Below are positions 1 to 7,067 of a stretch of DNA of 15,944 nt, one piece after another. How positions within the stretch are numbered: position 1 is the first letter of the stretch; every line of letters begins with the position of its first letter. The DNA comes from an uncultured Pseudomonadales bacterium (lineage in GTDB: Bacteria > Pseudomonadota > Gammaproteobacteria > Pseudomonadales > Cellvibrionaceae), in assembly GCA_938048505.1 (NCBI GenBank), contig CALIUX010000244.1, forward strand, positions 1-15,944, read 5' to 3'. A program made the translations under genes and the position numbers. Below the pieces are notes generated by a model. It was not told the DNA's origin and did no database searches. It worked only from the letters and a program-made list of their open reading frames with translations.

Positions 1-90
1 TTAGCGAATCATTCTTTAGTCATGGGAGGTTATATTGCCCGTGCGAATGCTGCGATCATTAATCTGCGAGAGTTAATGCAGAAGGGATAG
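1..90 (+). CDS. C-terminal end of an unidentified protein (partial)
   Basis: Frame 1 is open from the first base to a TAG at 88-90 and gives 29 residues, ending ...NLRELMQKG. It includes a GGYIARANAAI stretch that would form an amphipathic helix. The reading frame enters from outside the window, so the start, length and family cannot be judged, and I do not recognise it. It points the same way as the DUF1631 gene but is separated from it by the oppositely oriented kinase. A 10-bp inverted repeat at 162-195 lies about 70 bases past its stop. Confidence 0.5.
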   Translation, partial: LANHSLVMGGYIARANAAIINLRELMQKG

Positions 91-161
91 CAAAGCTGCT
101 TGTTAAATGCTCTGAGCAATTAAAAGAAATACGACAAAAGAAAAGAGCTAAACAAAGCCGA

Positions 162-195
162 TGCAGTGCATGTTGATAGATAAATATGCACTGCA
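162..195. terminator. Inverted repeat, possible bidirectional 3'-end hairpin
   Basis: TGCAGTGCAT at 162-171 is perfectly complementary to ATGCACTGCA at 186-195, with a 14-base loop. It stands between the ends of two converging genes, the usual place for a transcript-end hairpin. There is no immediate T-run: the nearest is TTTTTT at 211-216 on the + strand. It is therefore an atypical terminator, or a processing or protein-binding site. Confidence 0.35.
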
Positions 196-219
196 CAGAC
201 TCCTGATGTGTTTTTTAAC

Positions 220-293
220 CTAGACCCTTTAAGTTAGACCTTTTTAGGTTAGGCCCTTTTAAGTTGGGCCCTTCAAATTAGACTCTTAGAAGG
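220..293. repeat. Degenerate tandem array, five units of 14-16 bases
   Basis: Five consecutive units follow a TTAGACCCTTTTAAG-like consensus: 220-233, 234-248, 249-263, 264-277 and 278-293. The first and last are the most diverged. The array lies downstream of the kinase stop codon, outside any coding frame. It looks like a small minisatellite that arose by duplication and then drifted. Confidence 0.7.
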
Positions 294-335
294 CCTCTAT
301 TTGCCGGCGTCTGTAGTTTAGCTTCACTGTTTATG

Positions 336-373
336 GCTATGGTTGGTTATAGCTATGGTTGGTTATAGCTATG
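336..373. repeat. 16-base tandem repeat, two exact copies plus a partial third
   Basis: GCTATGGTTGGTTATA occurs at 336-351 and again, exactly, at 352-367. GCTATG at 368-373 starts a third copy. The identity between copies suggests a recent or slippage-prone duplication. It ends about 20 bases beyond the kinase stop codon, inside that gene's probable 3' untranslated region. Confidence 0.85.
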
Positions 374-394
374 AAGGGGTTATGACTTAGTCGC

Positions 395-1387
395 TTATAA
401 AAGCGCCTTTAATGCCTCATATTGCTCGGGCTGCAAGCGAGGGCCGTATTGACTGACCACTTGTGCTGCTGCCTTGTTAGCGAATTCGGCTGCTTGAGTA
501 AATGAGTGCCCTTGCTGGTGAGCGGCAAGAAAAGCGCCTGCAAACATATCGCCCGCTCCATTGGTATCAATAGCTTTAACGTTCTGAGCGGCTACAGAGA
601 GCACCTCGTTGCCATCAAATACTAAAGTGGGTTCACTTCCTCGGGTTATGACAAAGCATTTTGAAACGCGTTTGAGTGCGTCAATCGCATCCTCTAGCTT
701 GGTGCTTTGGCTAAAAGCCAGAGCTTCGGCTTCATTACAAAAAATCAAATCAATGCCATCACCAATGATCTCTTGAAGCCCTTCTCTGAAGTATTCCACA
801 ATGCCTGGGTCAGATAAGCTTACTGCAACCTTTACATTATGCTTTTGCGCTTCTTCTCTCACGCGAATGGCAGCAGGCTTACCGGTTTGTGAGGTAACTA
901 AATACCCTTCGATATACGCAAAGCGTGATGCAGCAAGCGCTTGAGTGTCAATATTATCGACAGAAAGGGATTCGCTAATACCTAAGTGGGTATTCATAGT
1001 GCGCTCTGCATCGGGTGTAATCAGCACTAAGCACTTGCCGGTTATCCCATCGCGTGCATCCTTGAGTGCTTGGGTTGCAACACCCGCACGTAATAAGTCA
1101 TTCGCATAAAATGTGCCTTGCTCATCGTTAGCCACTTGGCAGCTAAAATAGGTCGATGTGCCAAAGTATTGCGCGGCAATTGCGCTATTTGCGGCCGAAC
1201 CACCACATGCTAGCTTAGAGACTGCGAGTTTATCGGGCATTTGCTCGATGAGTTCTTGCAGTCGATTGCTGTCCACCAGTGTCATGAGTCCTTTGTCAAT
1301 ACCCATCGCTTTCAGGTCATGGTCATCTACCTGAATCTCCGTATCGACTAGTGCGGCACCAATCGCATAAATACCATAGTTGTTCAT
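395..1387 (-). CDS. PfkB-family sugar/nucleoside kinase (adenosine kinase-like)
   Basis: This is a 330-residue cytosolic kinase of the ribokinase/PfkB superfamily, which phosphorylates sugar or nucleoside hydroxyls with ATP. The N-terminal half carries the GGSAANSAIA segment typical of the family's substrate-binding region. The second PfkB signature, DTNGAGDMFAGAFL, begins at residue 274; its GAGD forms the anion hole and Asp280 is the expected catalytic base. Length is normal for the family. The ATG at 1387 is preceded by a weak GAG element 8 bases upstream. It is a single-gene unit divergent from the DUF1631 gene. Homologues of this type are often labelled adenosine kinase, but PfkB substrate specificity cannot be read from motifs alone; ribose, inosine or another sugar are alternatives. 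Confidence 0.88.
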   Translation of the reverse strand: MNNYGIYAIGAALVDTEIQVDDHDLKAMGIDKGLMTLVDSNRLQELIEQMPDKLAVSKLACGGSAANSAIAAQYFGTSTYFSCQVANDEQGTFYANDLLRAGVATQALKDARDGITGKCLVLITPDAERTMNTHLGISESLSVDNIDTQALAASRFAYIEGYLVTSQTGKPAAIRVREEAQKHNVKVAVSLSDPGIVEYFREGLQEIIGDGIDLIFCNEAEALAFSQSTKLEDAIDALKRVSKCFVITRGSEPTLVFDGNEVLSVAAQNVKAIDTNGAGDMFAGAFLAAHQQGHSFTQAAEFANKAAAQVVSQYGPRLQPEQYEALKALL

Positions 1388-1750
1388 TTTTTGTGCTCAT
1401 CATGATTGCAATAGAGGGCAGTATAAGCAATCATGCGCGATCTGTATCACACGAACTTCATTTGCTCATGAAAAAGCGCATTTAAGGCATTGAAAATGCT
1501 TTAAAAGCATAAACCTACTACTTTTTTATGGTGTTAAAGTATACTTATAGTCATAAAATCGGGTAGATATTTGCTTATACTGATTAGTGGTCTCTTAACG
1601 GGGATCAACCCATTTGAGAGCGCTGTTTGACTCGATGTCAGTAAAGTCGTTCATGTTAATACACACCCTTTTAGGTATTGGTATGAAGTGTTTGGCTATT
1701 GATAATCAGGTGCTATCAAAACATAACGCTGGAGAATTTGAGGCAAGGCT
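1388..1750. other. Divergent intergenic region between kinase and DUF1631
   Basis: These 363 bases hold no supported ORF and must contain the promoters of both flanking genes. A perfect 15-base palindrome lies at 1496-1510. TATACT -10-like hexamers occur at 1540-1545 and 1576-1581 on the + strand, but I found no good -35 partner at normal spacing for either. The 170 bases before the DUF1631 start would be a long 5' untranslated region if either hexamer is used. TGAGG at 1739-1743 is a well-spaced ribosome binding site for the ATG at 1751. Confidence 0.5.
1496..1510. promoter_or_regulatory. Perfect 15-base palindrome, candidate operator
   Basis: ATGCTTT at 1496-1502, a central A at 1503, and AAAGCAT at 1504-1510 form a perfect dyad. 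It lies 108 bases upstream of the kinase start and 240 bases upstream of the DUF1631 start, in their shared promoter region. The position suits a dimeric regulator, but the arms are AT-rich and such a dyad can arise by chance. Confidence 0.3.
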
Positions 1751-3991
1751 ATGTCTAGGCTTATAAATGATGAAGTAACTCATGCACAAGGTGGTGCCCA
1801 ACGAACCACTACCACTACCACTACCACTGCACGGCAGGCGCCATTAACGCCTGAAAAATCCCTTGAGCACCTCAAGCGCTGTCAGGCTATTGCCGTTGAA
1901 CATGCTCGTAACTGCTTTTCGCCCTATATGAAAGCGCTCAGTCATGCTTTTGATGTGCAAATTGATGAGGCAAAATCTAATCAAGAAGTTGCAGAAATTA
2001 GTGGCATTCAAAGACTCTTTCAAAAAAACCGCGTTGAGCTTGAAGAGTACTTCTCGGGCTATGTTGCAGAAGGCTTTGTTAAATTCAAACAAAAAACACT
2101 GTGTACTGAGCTTAATACAGGCCATGGCGATGAGCTGTCGATTGTTGACAATCTTGACCTTGAAGAATCATTAATACTCTCTCGTATTGTTCAAGTTGTC
2201 GACACTGCACTCGCTGAGCCTCTTTGGGCACTTAATCAACGCATGGCGCTGATTAATGGCGGTGAGCCAGTGCGTGAAGTCAGTAACCCTTCATCACCTG
2301 TTCAATTGTGCGAGTCTTTGCGTAAAGCGTGCAAACTCATTCCAATGAATATTGATGCTGCTAAAACGGCTCTTAATACGTTTTCTGAACAGCTTCATCA
2401 AGTCTCCACTGATATCGTAGCCGATACTAACCAGTATCTTGCTGATGCAGGTTTAATGTCGGATCTGCAGTATCGCAAGAGTAAGCCCAAAGTGGCCAAG
2501 CGTGAGGGTATCGAAGGCGAAGCGCGCGCGCTATCGGGTAACGATGAATCGTCAGAGCAATATCAAAACAGTTTACTTGGTGCGATTAAAGATTTACAAA
2601 AAACGCTTTCTGATATGGCGCGTGGTCCAGAACCGATAGGCTCGCCACTTGCTAACCCTTTTAATCATCAGCAAATGATTGATGCGTTGCAGGCCATACA
2701 ATTGCAATCAATGGCAATGATTGGCATGCCTCTGACAGGCGCAGGGCAGGTGCTAGCACCGGTGAATATTGCTGCGGCACAGCAGCAGCTACAGCAGCAC
2801 TTAGGTAAAGACGGCCGGGTTGCTGAGTCGGATATGCACGCAATTGATTTAGTTGGGCGTATCTTTGAGTATATTTTGCGTGATGATAATTTGCCTGACT
2901 CTATCAAGGCCGCGCTAAGCTACCTGCATACGCCGTTCTTAAAATTAGCGTTTATTGATCCGGGCTTTTTTGAAAAGCCTGATCACCCTGCGCGCGTTTT
3001 ACTCAATAACCTTGCTGAAGCCGGTATTCGCTGGATTGGTAATGATGGTTCGGTTCAGCATAATATGCTCGAAAAAATCCGTGAGACAGTGGATCGTTTG
3101 CTCAATGAGTTTACGAATGATGTGCGTGTGATTACCGAGGTCTTGCTGGATTTTAATCATTACACTAAGAACATTGTGCGTCGCCAAGAGCTGATGGAAA
3201 AGCGTGCTGCTGAAAAGGCCGAAGGCGAAGAGAAGCTTCGCGAAGTGAAGCAGCGCGTCAATCAAGAAGTCATGGAGCGTACAGAAGATAAAGAGTTGCC
3301 ATCTTCTTTGTTGTTGTTTTTGCTCCAGCCATGGTTCGATTATTTATCATTTTGCCTTTTGCGTTACGGCGATCAATCTGAACAGTGGGAAGGCGCGCTT
3401 GAATTAATTGATGATATTCTCTGGGGGATGGAGCACCGGGATGACCCGCATGATGTGCAAGTTCAAAAAGAGCTGATTGAGCGCTTGAGAAAAGATATTT
3501 TTGCAGCGTTTGAAGTCATTGGTTATGACTCGGGTAAAGGCGAAAAGCTTGTTAATTCGATCACTGACCTACTTCAAGCGGCAATTGCGCAGCGTGAACC
3601 TGAGCCCGAGCCTGAGCCCGTTCAAGAAGAAGCCAAAAAAGTAGTTGAAGAAAAGCGTAGCGCAGTGCCAGCAGAAGCGGCGTACAAGCCCATAACTGCA
3701 GAAGAGCAACGCGTTGTAGACGGTCTTAAGCAGATTGAGTTTGGTACGTGGTTTGAGTTTGATGGCGGACGTCGATTGAAGGTCGCTTGGTATAACTCGC
3801 GAACGATGCATTACATGCTGGTTAATCAGGTAGGTAAAAAAGAGGCCATGCTAACGGGCCTAGAGCTTGCTCGCAAAATGATTGCCAAAACAGCGCATAT
3901 TGTCTCCGGTAGTGCGAAGCCTTTCTTTGAGCGTGCGCTTGAAAACATCTATCAAAATATGAACCCTGATCACGCTAAGACTGCTTCTTAG
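1751..3991 (+). CDS. DUF1631 family protein with C-terminal PilZ-like module
   Basis: This large (746 residues) soluble, mostly helical protein has no signal peptide or membrane span and matches the DUF1631 family, whose biochemical role is not established. Residues 19-26 are eight consecutive threonines encoded by four exact ACCACT hexamers. A Gln/Ala-rich segment follows the middle of the protein. A charged, probably coiled-coil stretch lies near 480-510. An EPEPEPEP linker starts at residue 616. The last roughly 90 residues (about 650-735) have a GTWFEF...RLKVAWY...YMLVNQ.GKK pattern resembling divergent PilZ-like beta barrels; this is inference. An in-frame stop at 1739-1741 just upstream and TGAGG at 1739-1743 fix the ATG start. 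Two bases separate its stop from the PilZ gene, so the two are co-transcribed and probably act together in c-di-GMP signalling. Confidence 0.85.
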   Translation: MSRLINDEVTHAQGGAQRTTTTTTTTARQAPLTPEKSLEHLKRCQAIAVEHARNCFSPYMKALSHAFDVQIDEAKSNQEVAEISGIQRLFQKNRVELEEYFSGYVAEGFVKFKQKTLCTELNTGHGDELSIVDNLDLEESLILSRIVQVVDTALAEPLWALNQRMALINGGEPVREVSNPSSPVQLCESLRKACKLIPMNIDAAKTALNTFSEQLHQVSTDIVADTNQYLADAGLMSDLQYRKSKPKVAKREGIEGEARALSGNDESSEQYQNSLLGAIKDLQKTLSDMARGPEPIGSPLANPFNHQQMIDALQAIQLQSMAMIGMPLTGAGQVLAPVNIAAAQQQLQQHLGKDGRVAESDMHAIDLVGRIFEYILRDDNLPDSIKAALSYLHTPFLKLAFIDPGFFEKPDHPARVLLNNLAEAGIRWIGNDGSVQHNMLEKIRETVDRLLNEFTNDVRVITEVLLDFNHYTKNIVRRQELMEKRAAEKAEGEEKLREVKQRVNQEVMERTEDKELPSSLLLFLLQPWFDYLSFCLLRYGDQSEQWEGALELIDDILWGMEHRDDPHDVQVQKELIERLRKDIFAAFEVIGYDSGKGEKLVNSITDLLQAAIAQREPEPEPEPVQEEAKKVVEEKRSAVPAEAAYKPITAEEQRVVDGLKQIEFGTWFEFDGGRRLKVAWYNSRTMHYMLVNQVGKKEAMLTGLELARKMIAKTAHIVSGSAKPFFERALENIYQNMNPDHAKTAS
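1805..1828 (+). repeat. In-frame ACCACT microsatellite (4 units)
   Basis: Four exact tandem copies of ACCACT encode Thr19 to Thr26 of the DUF1631 protein. Each unit is six bases, so copy-number change keeps the frame and only lengthens or shortens a threonine tract in a probably disordered N-terminal tail. Confidence 0.9.
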
Positions 3992-3993
3992 CC

Positions 3994-4449
3994 ATGACTC
4001 TAGACGAGCGGCGCGGGCATCTACGCTATTTACCCCCTAAAACAATTTGGGTGACACATTGCGATAACCACCTGCCTCTTGGGCAGGTGGTTAATATCAG
4101 TGAGAGCGGCTTGCTGTTGCTGGGTCAGAATCCACTGGTGGCATCTGATACCACATCTATTTCATTGTCTGAAACAGCTTTTACAGCAGAATTTAAGAAA
4201 GAGCTTAAAACAGGGTTTAAAACAGAGCCTGAAGCAGAGTTAATCAGACCCTCATCAGATCATTCTCATTACTTGCAGAGCAAACCACTGATTAGTAGTT
4301 TGCCGCTTGAGTTAAATATTGAATGTTTATGGGTTGATCAAAGTGGTTCATCCATGGCGTGGTCTGGTGTGCAGTTTATTAATCTTTCACCCACTCAAAT
4401 TATCGGCATTGCGCAAATTTTAGCCCTCAGTGCATTAGCGCCTTCATGA
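3994..4449 (+). CDS. PilZ domain protein, probable c-di-GMP receptor
   Basis: This is a 151-residue cytosolic protein with both halves of the c-di-GMP-binding consensus. R7-G-H-L-R11 gives the RxxxR motif. N34-I-S36-E-S-G39 gives [D/N]xSxxG on the first strand of the barrel. A later SGVQFINLSP segment matches the closing strand. With every ligand-contacting residue present, binding of c-di-GMP is likely. Residues about 55-95 form a charged, low-complexity insertion, which makes it longer than a minimal PilZ domain of about 100 residues. The ATG lies two bases after the DUF1631 stop and no separate Shine-Dalgarno is evident, so its translation is probably coupled to DUF1631. It is convergent with rsmJ, 22 bases away. 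The downstream process is unknown; motility and adhesion are the usual targets. Confidence 0.9.
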   Translation: MTLDERRGHLRYLPPKTIWVTHCDNHLPLGQVVNISESGLLLLGQNPLVASDTTSISLSETAFTAEFKKELKTGFKTEPEAELIRPSSDHSHYLQSKPLISSLPLELNIECLWVDQSGSSMAWSGVQFINLSPTQIIGIAQILALSALAPS

Positions 4450-4471
4450 TATTGTTTTAAAGTCTGCGCTA

Positions 4472-5299
4472 TTATTTTGTTAGTGTGTGCAGGGCGTAAA
4501 TATCAAACCGCGAAGATTTACCTTCTAGGCTGTAATGTGGCTGCCGCCCCTCCTCTAAATCCTTTAAATGTGGCGCAATACGAGGTCGTTTTACAACAAC
4601 CCTTTTGATCGGTTGTTGTAATGCGTGTGTGAGCAAAACATCTGCGTCGTCATCCGACCCAATAAGAGCATGGAATGCTTTCATCCCTTTATTAACGGCG
4701 GCCTTTTTCTTTCTTTCTGGAAACATGGGGTCGAGGTAGACAACGTCAATATTCTCAAGCTTCCCTTGAATGCTGTTGCAGTGGGCAAGTGTCATGCGCT
4801 GAAGTATGTCACTCAGGGCATCATCATGCGTCTCGATGGAATACTGGCGAGCCCTTTCTAACCCGTCTTCAAGTAAAGCATAAGCGATGGGTGATCTTTC
4901 TTGCAGTGTGACGTTGCAACCGAGACTTGCTAGAACAAAGGCATCGCCCCCTAGACCCGCTGTTGCATCCAGCACCCTTAGATTATTAGCTTGATGCAGA
5001 CCTACCGCTTTGGCGATCATCTGGCCCTTGCCGCCGCCAAATTTCCGTCGATGTTCTGCTGACCCCGTATGCCAATCTACGGATATTGGCTTTTGTTTTT
5101 TATCGCTGCTTTGAAGTGCGACGCCGCTCGGGGTGAATGTGAGTTGATAGGGTGCTTCGGCGTTGCCTTTTTTAAGTCTATCTTCCCCTCTACTGCTGCC
5201 AGCGGATGGTTCGCAATAAAATAGCTCGCAGCCTAAAGCTTGGGATACTGCCATTGCTTTATCGTGATAAGGGGGGTGAGTGCAGTGTATCGATAGCAT
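4472..5299 (-). CDS. rsmJ: 16S rRNA (guanine1516-N2)-methyltransferase RsmJ
   Basis: This 275-residue enzyme uses S-adenosylmethionine to methylate N2 of G1516 in 16S rRNA. Diagnostic features of the RsmJ (YhiQ) family are the HRRKFGGGKG block at residues 83-92, the SAM-binding VLDATAGLGGD at 109-119, the catalytic-site D190-PMFP loop, a VVVKRP segment and a near-terminal RFDIY. The N-terminal roughly 75 residues are less conserved, as in homologues. Length is slightly above that of the E. coli enzyme (about 250 residues). The ATG at 5299 has no obvious Shine-Dalgarno; Met16 is a possible alternative. It is a single gene, divergent from the PstS-OmpA gene and convergent with the PilZ gene, with no clear terminator in the 22-base gap. 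Confidence 0.95.
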   Translation of the reverse strand: MLSIHCTHPPYHDKAMAVSQALGCELFYCEPSAGSSRGEDRLKKGNAEAPYQLTFTPSGVALQSSDKKQKPISVDWHTGSAEHRRKFGGGKGQMIAKAVGLHQANNLRVLDATAGLGGDAFVLASLGCNVTLQERSPIAYALLEDGLERARQYSIETHDDALSDILQRMTLAHCNSIQGKLENIDVVYLDPMFPERKKKAAVNKGMKAFHALIGSDDDADVLLTHALQQPIKRVVVKRPRIAPHLKDLEEGRQPHYSLEGKSSRFDIYALHTLTK

Positions 5300-5526
5300 G
5301 GGGTATGAGTCTGATGGTTAATTCACTCTCGGATGCTAGCACGCTGTTTGAAATCGTCTAGGATTAATTTTTTACTACACCATATTTTAAAAAGTAATAT
5401 AAAAGTCTGGGTTTAGATTCATACATTCTTTGTACAAATATACTATTAAAGTCTTTTATACTATTTTACTTTTGTCATACATCATGTTTAATATGCGCCT
5501 TTTTGACAATAGAGGTGTTTGATTCT
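5300..5526. promoter_or_regulatory. AT-rich divergent promoter region, rsmJ / PstS-OmpA
   Basis: This 227-base AT-rich spacer lies between divergent genes. TATACT hexamers, plausible -10 elements for the + strand gene, occur at 5439-5444 and 5457-5462; neither has a strong -35 at 16-18 bases. TTGTCATACAT at 5472-5482 resembles one half of a Pho box, but the adjoining half-site is absent. AGAGG at 5511-5515 is the ribosome binding site for the ATG at 5527, with a longish 11-base spacing. Confidence 0.4.
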
Positions 5527-6942
5527 ATGAAATGTTTTCCTGCCACGGCCCGAATAGTGGGGTTTCGTGTCTTGCTGGTTTTAATGATGAGTGTATTGAT
5601 GGCGCCATCATTTGCTGAGGTGGATGGATTTACCAGTAAAGAACAAGGAAAATTGTTTACATTGCAAGGCTCAAATACCATAGGTGCGCATTTAGCTCCT
5701 GAGTGGGCAAAATCATACTTAAGTGCTAAGGGTGCCGAGAGCGTTGTGATCGAACCGTTATTGAGAGATAACGAATATCGTGTTAAAGGCCAAAATATTA
5801 ATCATGAGGTGTACATTGATATTCATGCTCATGGATCGAGTACAGGTTTTAAAGGCTTGAAATCCAATCAGGCTGATTTGGCAATGTCTTCTCGTCGTAT
5901 TAAAAAGAGTGAATTTACCCGTTTAAAAGGCTTTGGTGATATGACGGCATTTAATGCCGAGCATATTGTGGCTATCGACGGCTTGGCGGTTATTGTTCAC
6001 CCCTCGAATCCGGTTACCCAGTTGTCAGTTGATCAAGTGGCGAAGATTTTTTCGGGAAAAATTCACAATTGGAAAGCCGTTGGCGGCCCTGATAAAGCCA
6101 TTACTTTGTATTCTCGGGACAGTAACTCAGGCACATTTGATACGTTTAAAAGCTTAGTACTGCAAAAGAAATATACCTTATCAGGTCGTGCTGCGCGCTT
6201 TGCATCCAATGATGATTTATCTGACCGTGTATCGCAAGATGAGGGTGCAATAGGGTTTGTTGGTTTAGCATCTGTTCGCAATGCAAGACCCCTAGCGATT
6301 AATGATAACAATACAACGCCTTTGCTGCCTGAAACAGTGTTTGTTGCAACTGAAGATTACCCTCTTTCACGCCGTTTATTTATGTATTCGCCCCCTAATA
6401 CACACAATACGTACGTGAGTGAGTTTATTGCGTTTACTCAAAGCCGAGCAGGCCAAAGCATTGTTGAGTACATTGGTTTTATCTCGCAAAACCCTAAAAG
6501 CTTGAGTGTAAAAATAGATTCTGGCCCTGATGAATATCAGGAGCTGTCTCGCGTTGCTGAGCGTTTAAGCATTAACTTCCGTTTCAAGCGCGGTCAGGCA
6601 GATCTCGACAACAAGGCGTTGCAAGATATTGAACGTTTAGTGAGTTACCTGCGCATACACCATTCACGTGATTTGCTTGTGCAGTTGGTGGGATTCAGTA
6701 ATGTCGAATCGACAGAAAGCCGTGCAGTGGTTTTATCACGTTTGCGTGCGAGTGCTGTGCGATTAGCCCTCAGTCGTTATGATATTCGTACGCAATCGAT
6801 TATTGGCTTTGGGGATGATATGCGTGTTGCGAGTGACCAAGGTCGTTCGGCTGTAAAAAATGATCGTGTCGAAGTTTGGGTGATATCTTCTGATAAGGCA
6901 TCTGAGCTTGAGGCGAATGCGAAAACGTTGGCTGCATATTAA
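5527..6942 (+). CDS. Exported PstS-like phosphate-binding / OmpA-domain fusion protein
   Basis: This 471-residue envelope protein joins two folds. Residues 1-30 are a signal peptide with a hydrophobic core and a SFA cleavage site. About 45-330 is a periplasmic binding protein domain of the PstS phosphate-binding class: G48-SNTIG, QADLAMSSRR, DGLAVIVHPSNP, FSGKIHNW, SRDSNSGTFDTF and DEGAIGFVG. About 345-462 is an OmpA-like peptidoglycan-anchoring domain ending NDRVEVWV. The arginine matching E. coli OmpA Arg286 is kept (R407) but the position matching Asp271 is Asn392, so wall binding may be altered. An upstream TTG at 5503 is in frame, but the ATG at 5527 begins a proper signal peptide and follows AGAGG. 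No pstCAB or phoU genes adjoin, so uptake is less likely than phosphate capture or sensing at the wall. It is convergent with the histidine kinase across a shared terminator. Confidence 0.85.
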   Translation: MKCFPATARIVGFRVLLVLMMSVLMAPSFAEVDGFTSKEQGKLFTLQGSNTIGAHLAPEWAKSYLSAKGAESVVIEPLLRDNEYRVKGQNINHEVYIDIHAHGSSTGFKGLKSNQADLAMSSRRIKKSEFTRLKGFGDMTAFNAEHIVAIDGLAVIVHPSNPVTQLSVDQVAKIFSGKIHNWKAVGGPDKAITLYSRDSNSGTFDTFKSLVLQKKYTLSGRAARFASNDDLSDRVSQDEGAIGFVGLASVRNARPLAINDNNTTPLLPETVFVATEDYPLSRRLFMYSPPNTHNTYVSEFIAFTQSRAGQSIVEYIGFISQNPKSLSVKIDSGPDEYQELSRVAERLSINFRFKRGQADLDNKALQDIERLVSYLRIHHSRDLLVQLVGFSNVESTESRAVVLSRLRASAVRLALSRYDIRTQSIIGFGDDMRVASDQGRSAVKNDRVEVWVISSDKASELEANAKTLAAY

Positions 6943-6996
6943 ACATCCATCAACTAAATGTTTCAGATAAAGTGATGAATTATTTAGGTGATGCAC

Positions 6997-7033
6997 AATA
7001 AAAAACCACGCTAGATTGCGTGGTTTTTTTATT
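6997..7033. terminator. Bidirectional rho-independent terminator
   Basis: CCACGC at 7006-7011 pairs with GCGTGG at 7018-7023 around a six-base loop. Six A residues precede the stem and seven T residues (7024-7030) follow it, so each strand has a T-tract after the hairpin. It ends both the PstS-OmpA transcript and the convergent histidine kinase transcript. Confidence 0.9.
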
Positions 7034-7067
7034 GCTACGTAGTTAGTGCTTGGCAAAAGCGATAGGG

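Larger units (their letters stand above)
91..394. other. Repeat-rich intergenic spacer
   Basis: This 304-base spacer lies between the convergent 3' ends of the partial gene and the kinase. It holds no convincing ORF. It contains a 10-bp inverted repeat (162-171 with 186-195), a degenerate array of five 14-16 base units (220-293), and two exact copies of a 16-base unit with a partial third (336-373). None of these is a clean rho-independent terminator, because no T-tract directly follows a GC stem. Confidence 0.6.

Noticed and set aside
1844..2174. Small open frames on both strands inside the DUF1631 gene
   Set aside because: They overlap a long conserved coding frame, and their composition follows from its codon use. 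There is no independent start signal.
5472..5482. Pho-box-like TTGTCATACAT upstream of the PstS-OmpA gene
   Set aside because: Only one half-site resembles the 11-base PhoB repeat, with two mismatches. The neighbouring half is absent, so phosphate control is not supported.
5503..5526. TTG (5503) or GTG (5515) as start of the PstS-OmpA gene
   Set aside because: They would place extra polar residues before an otherwise normal signal peptide, and the AGAGG ribosome binding site lies after the TTG. The ATG at 5527 fits better.
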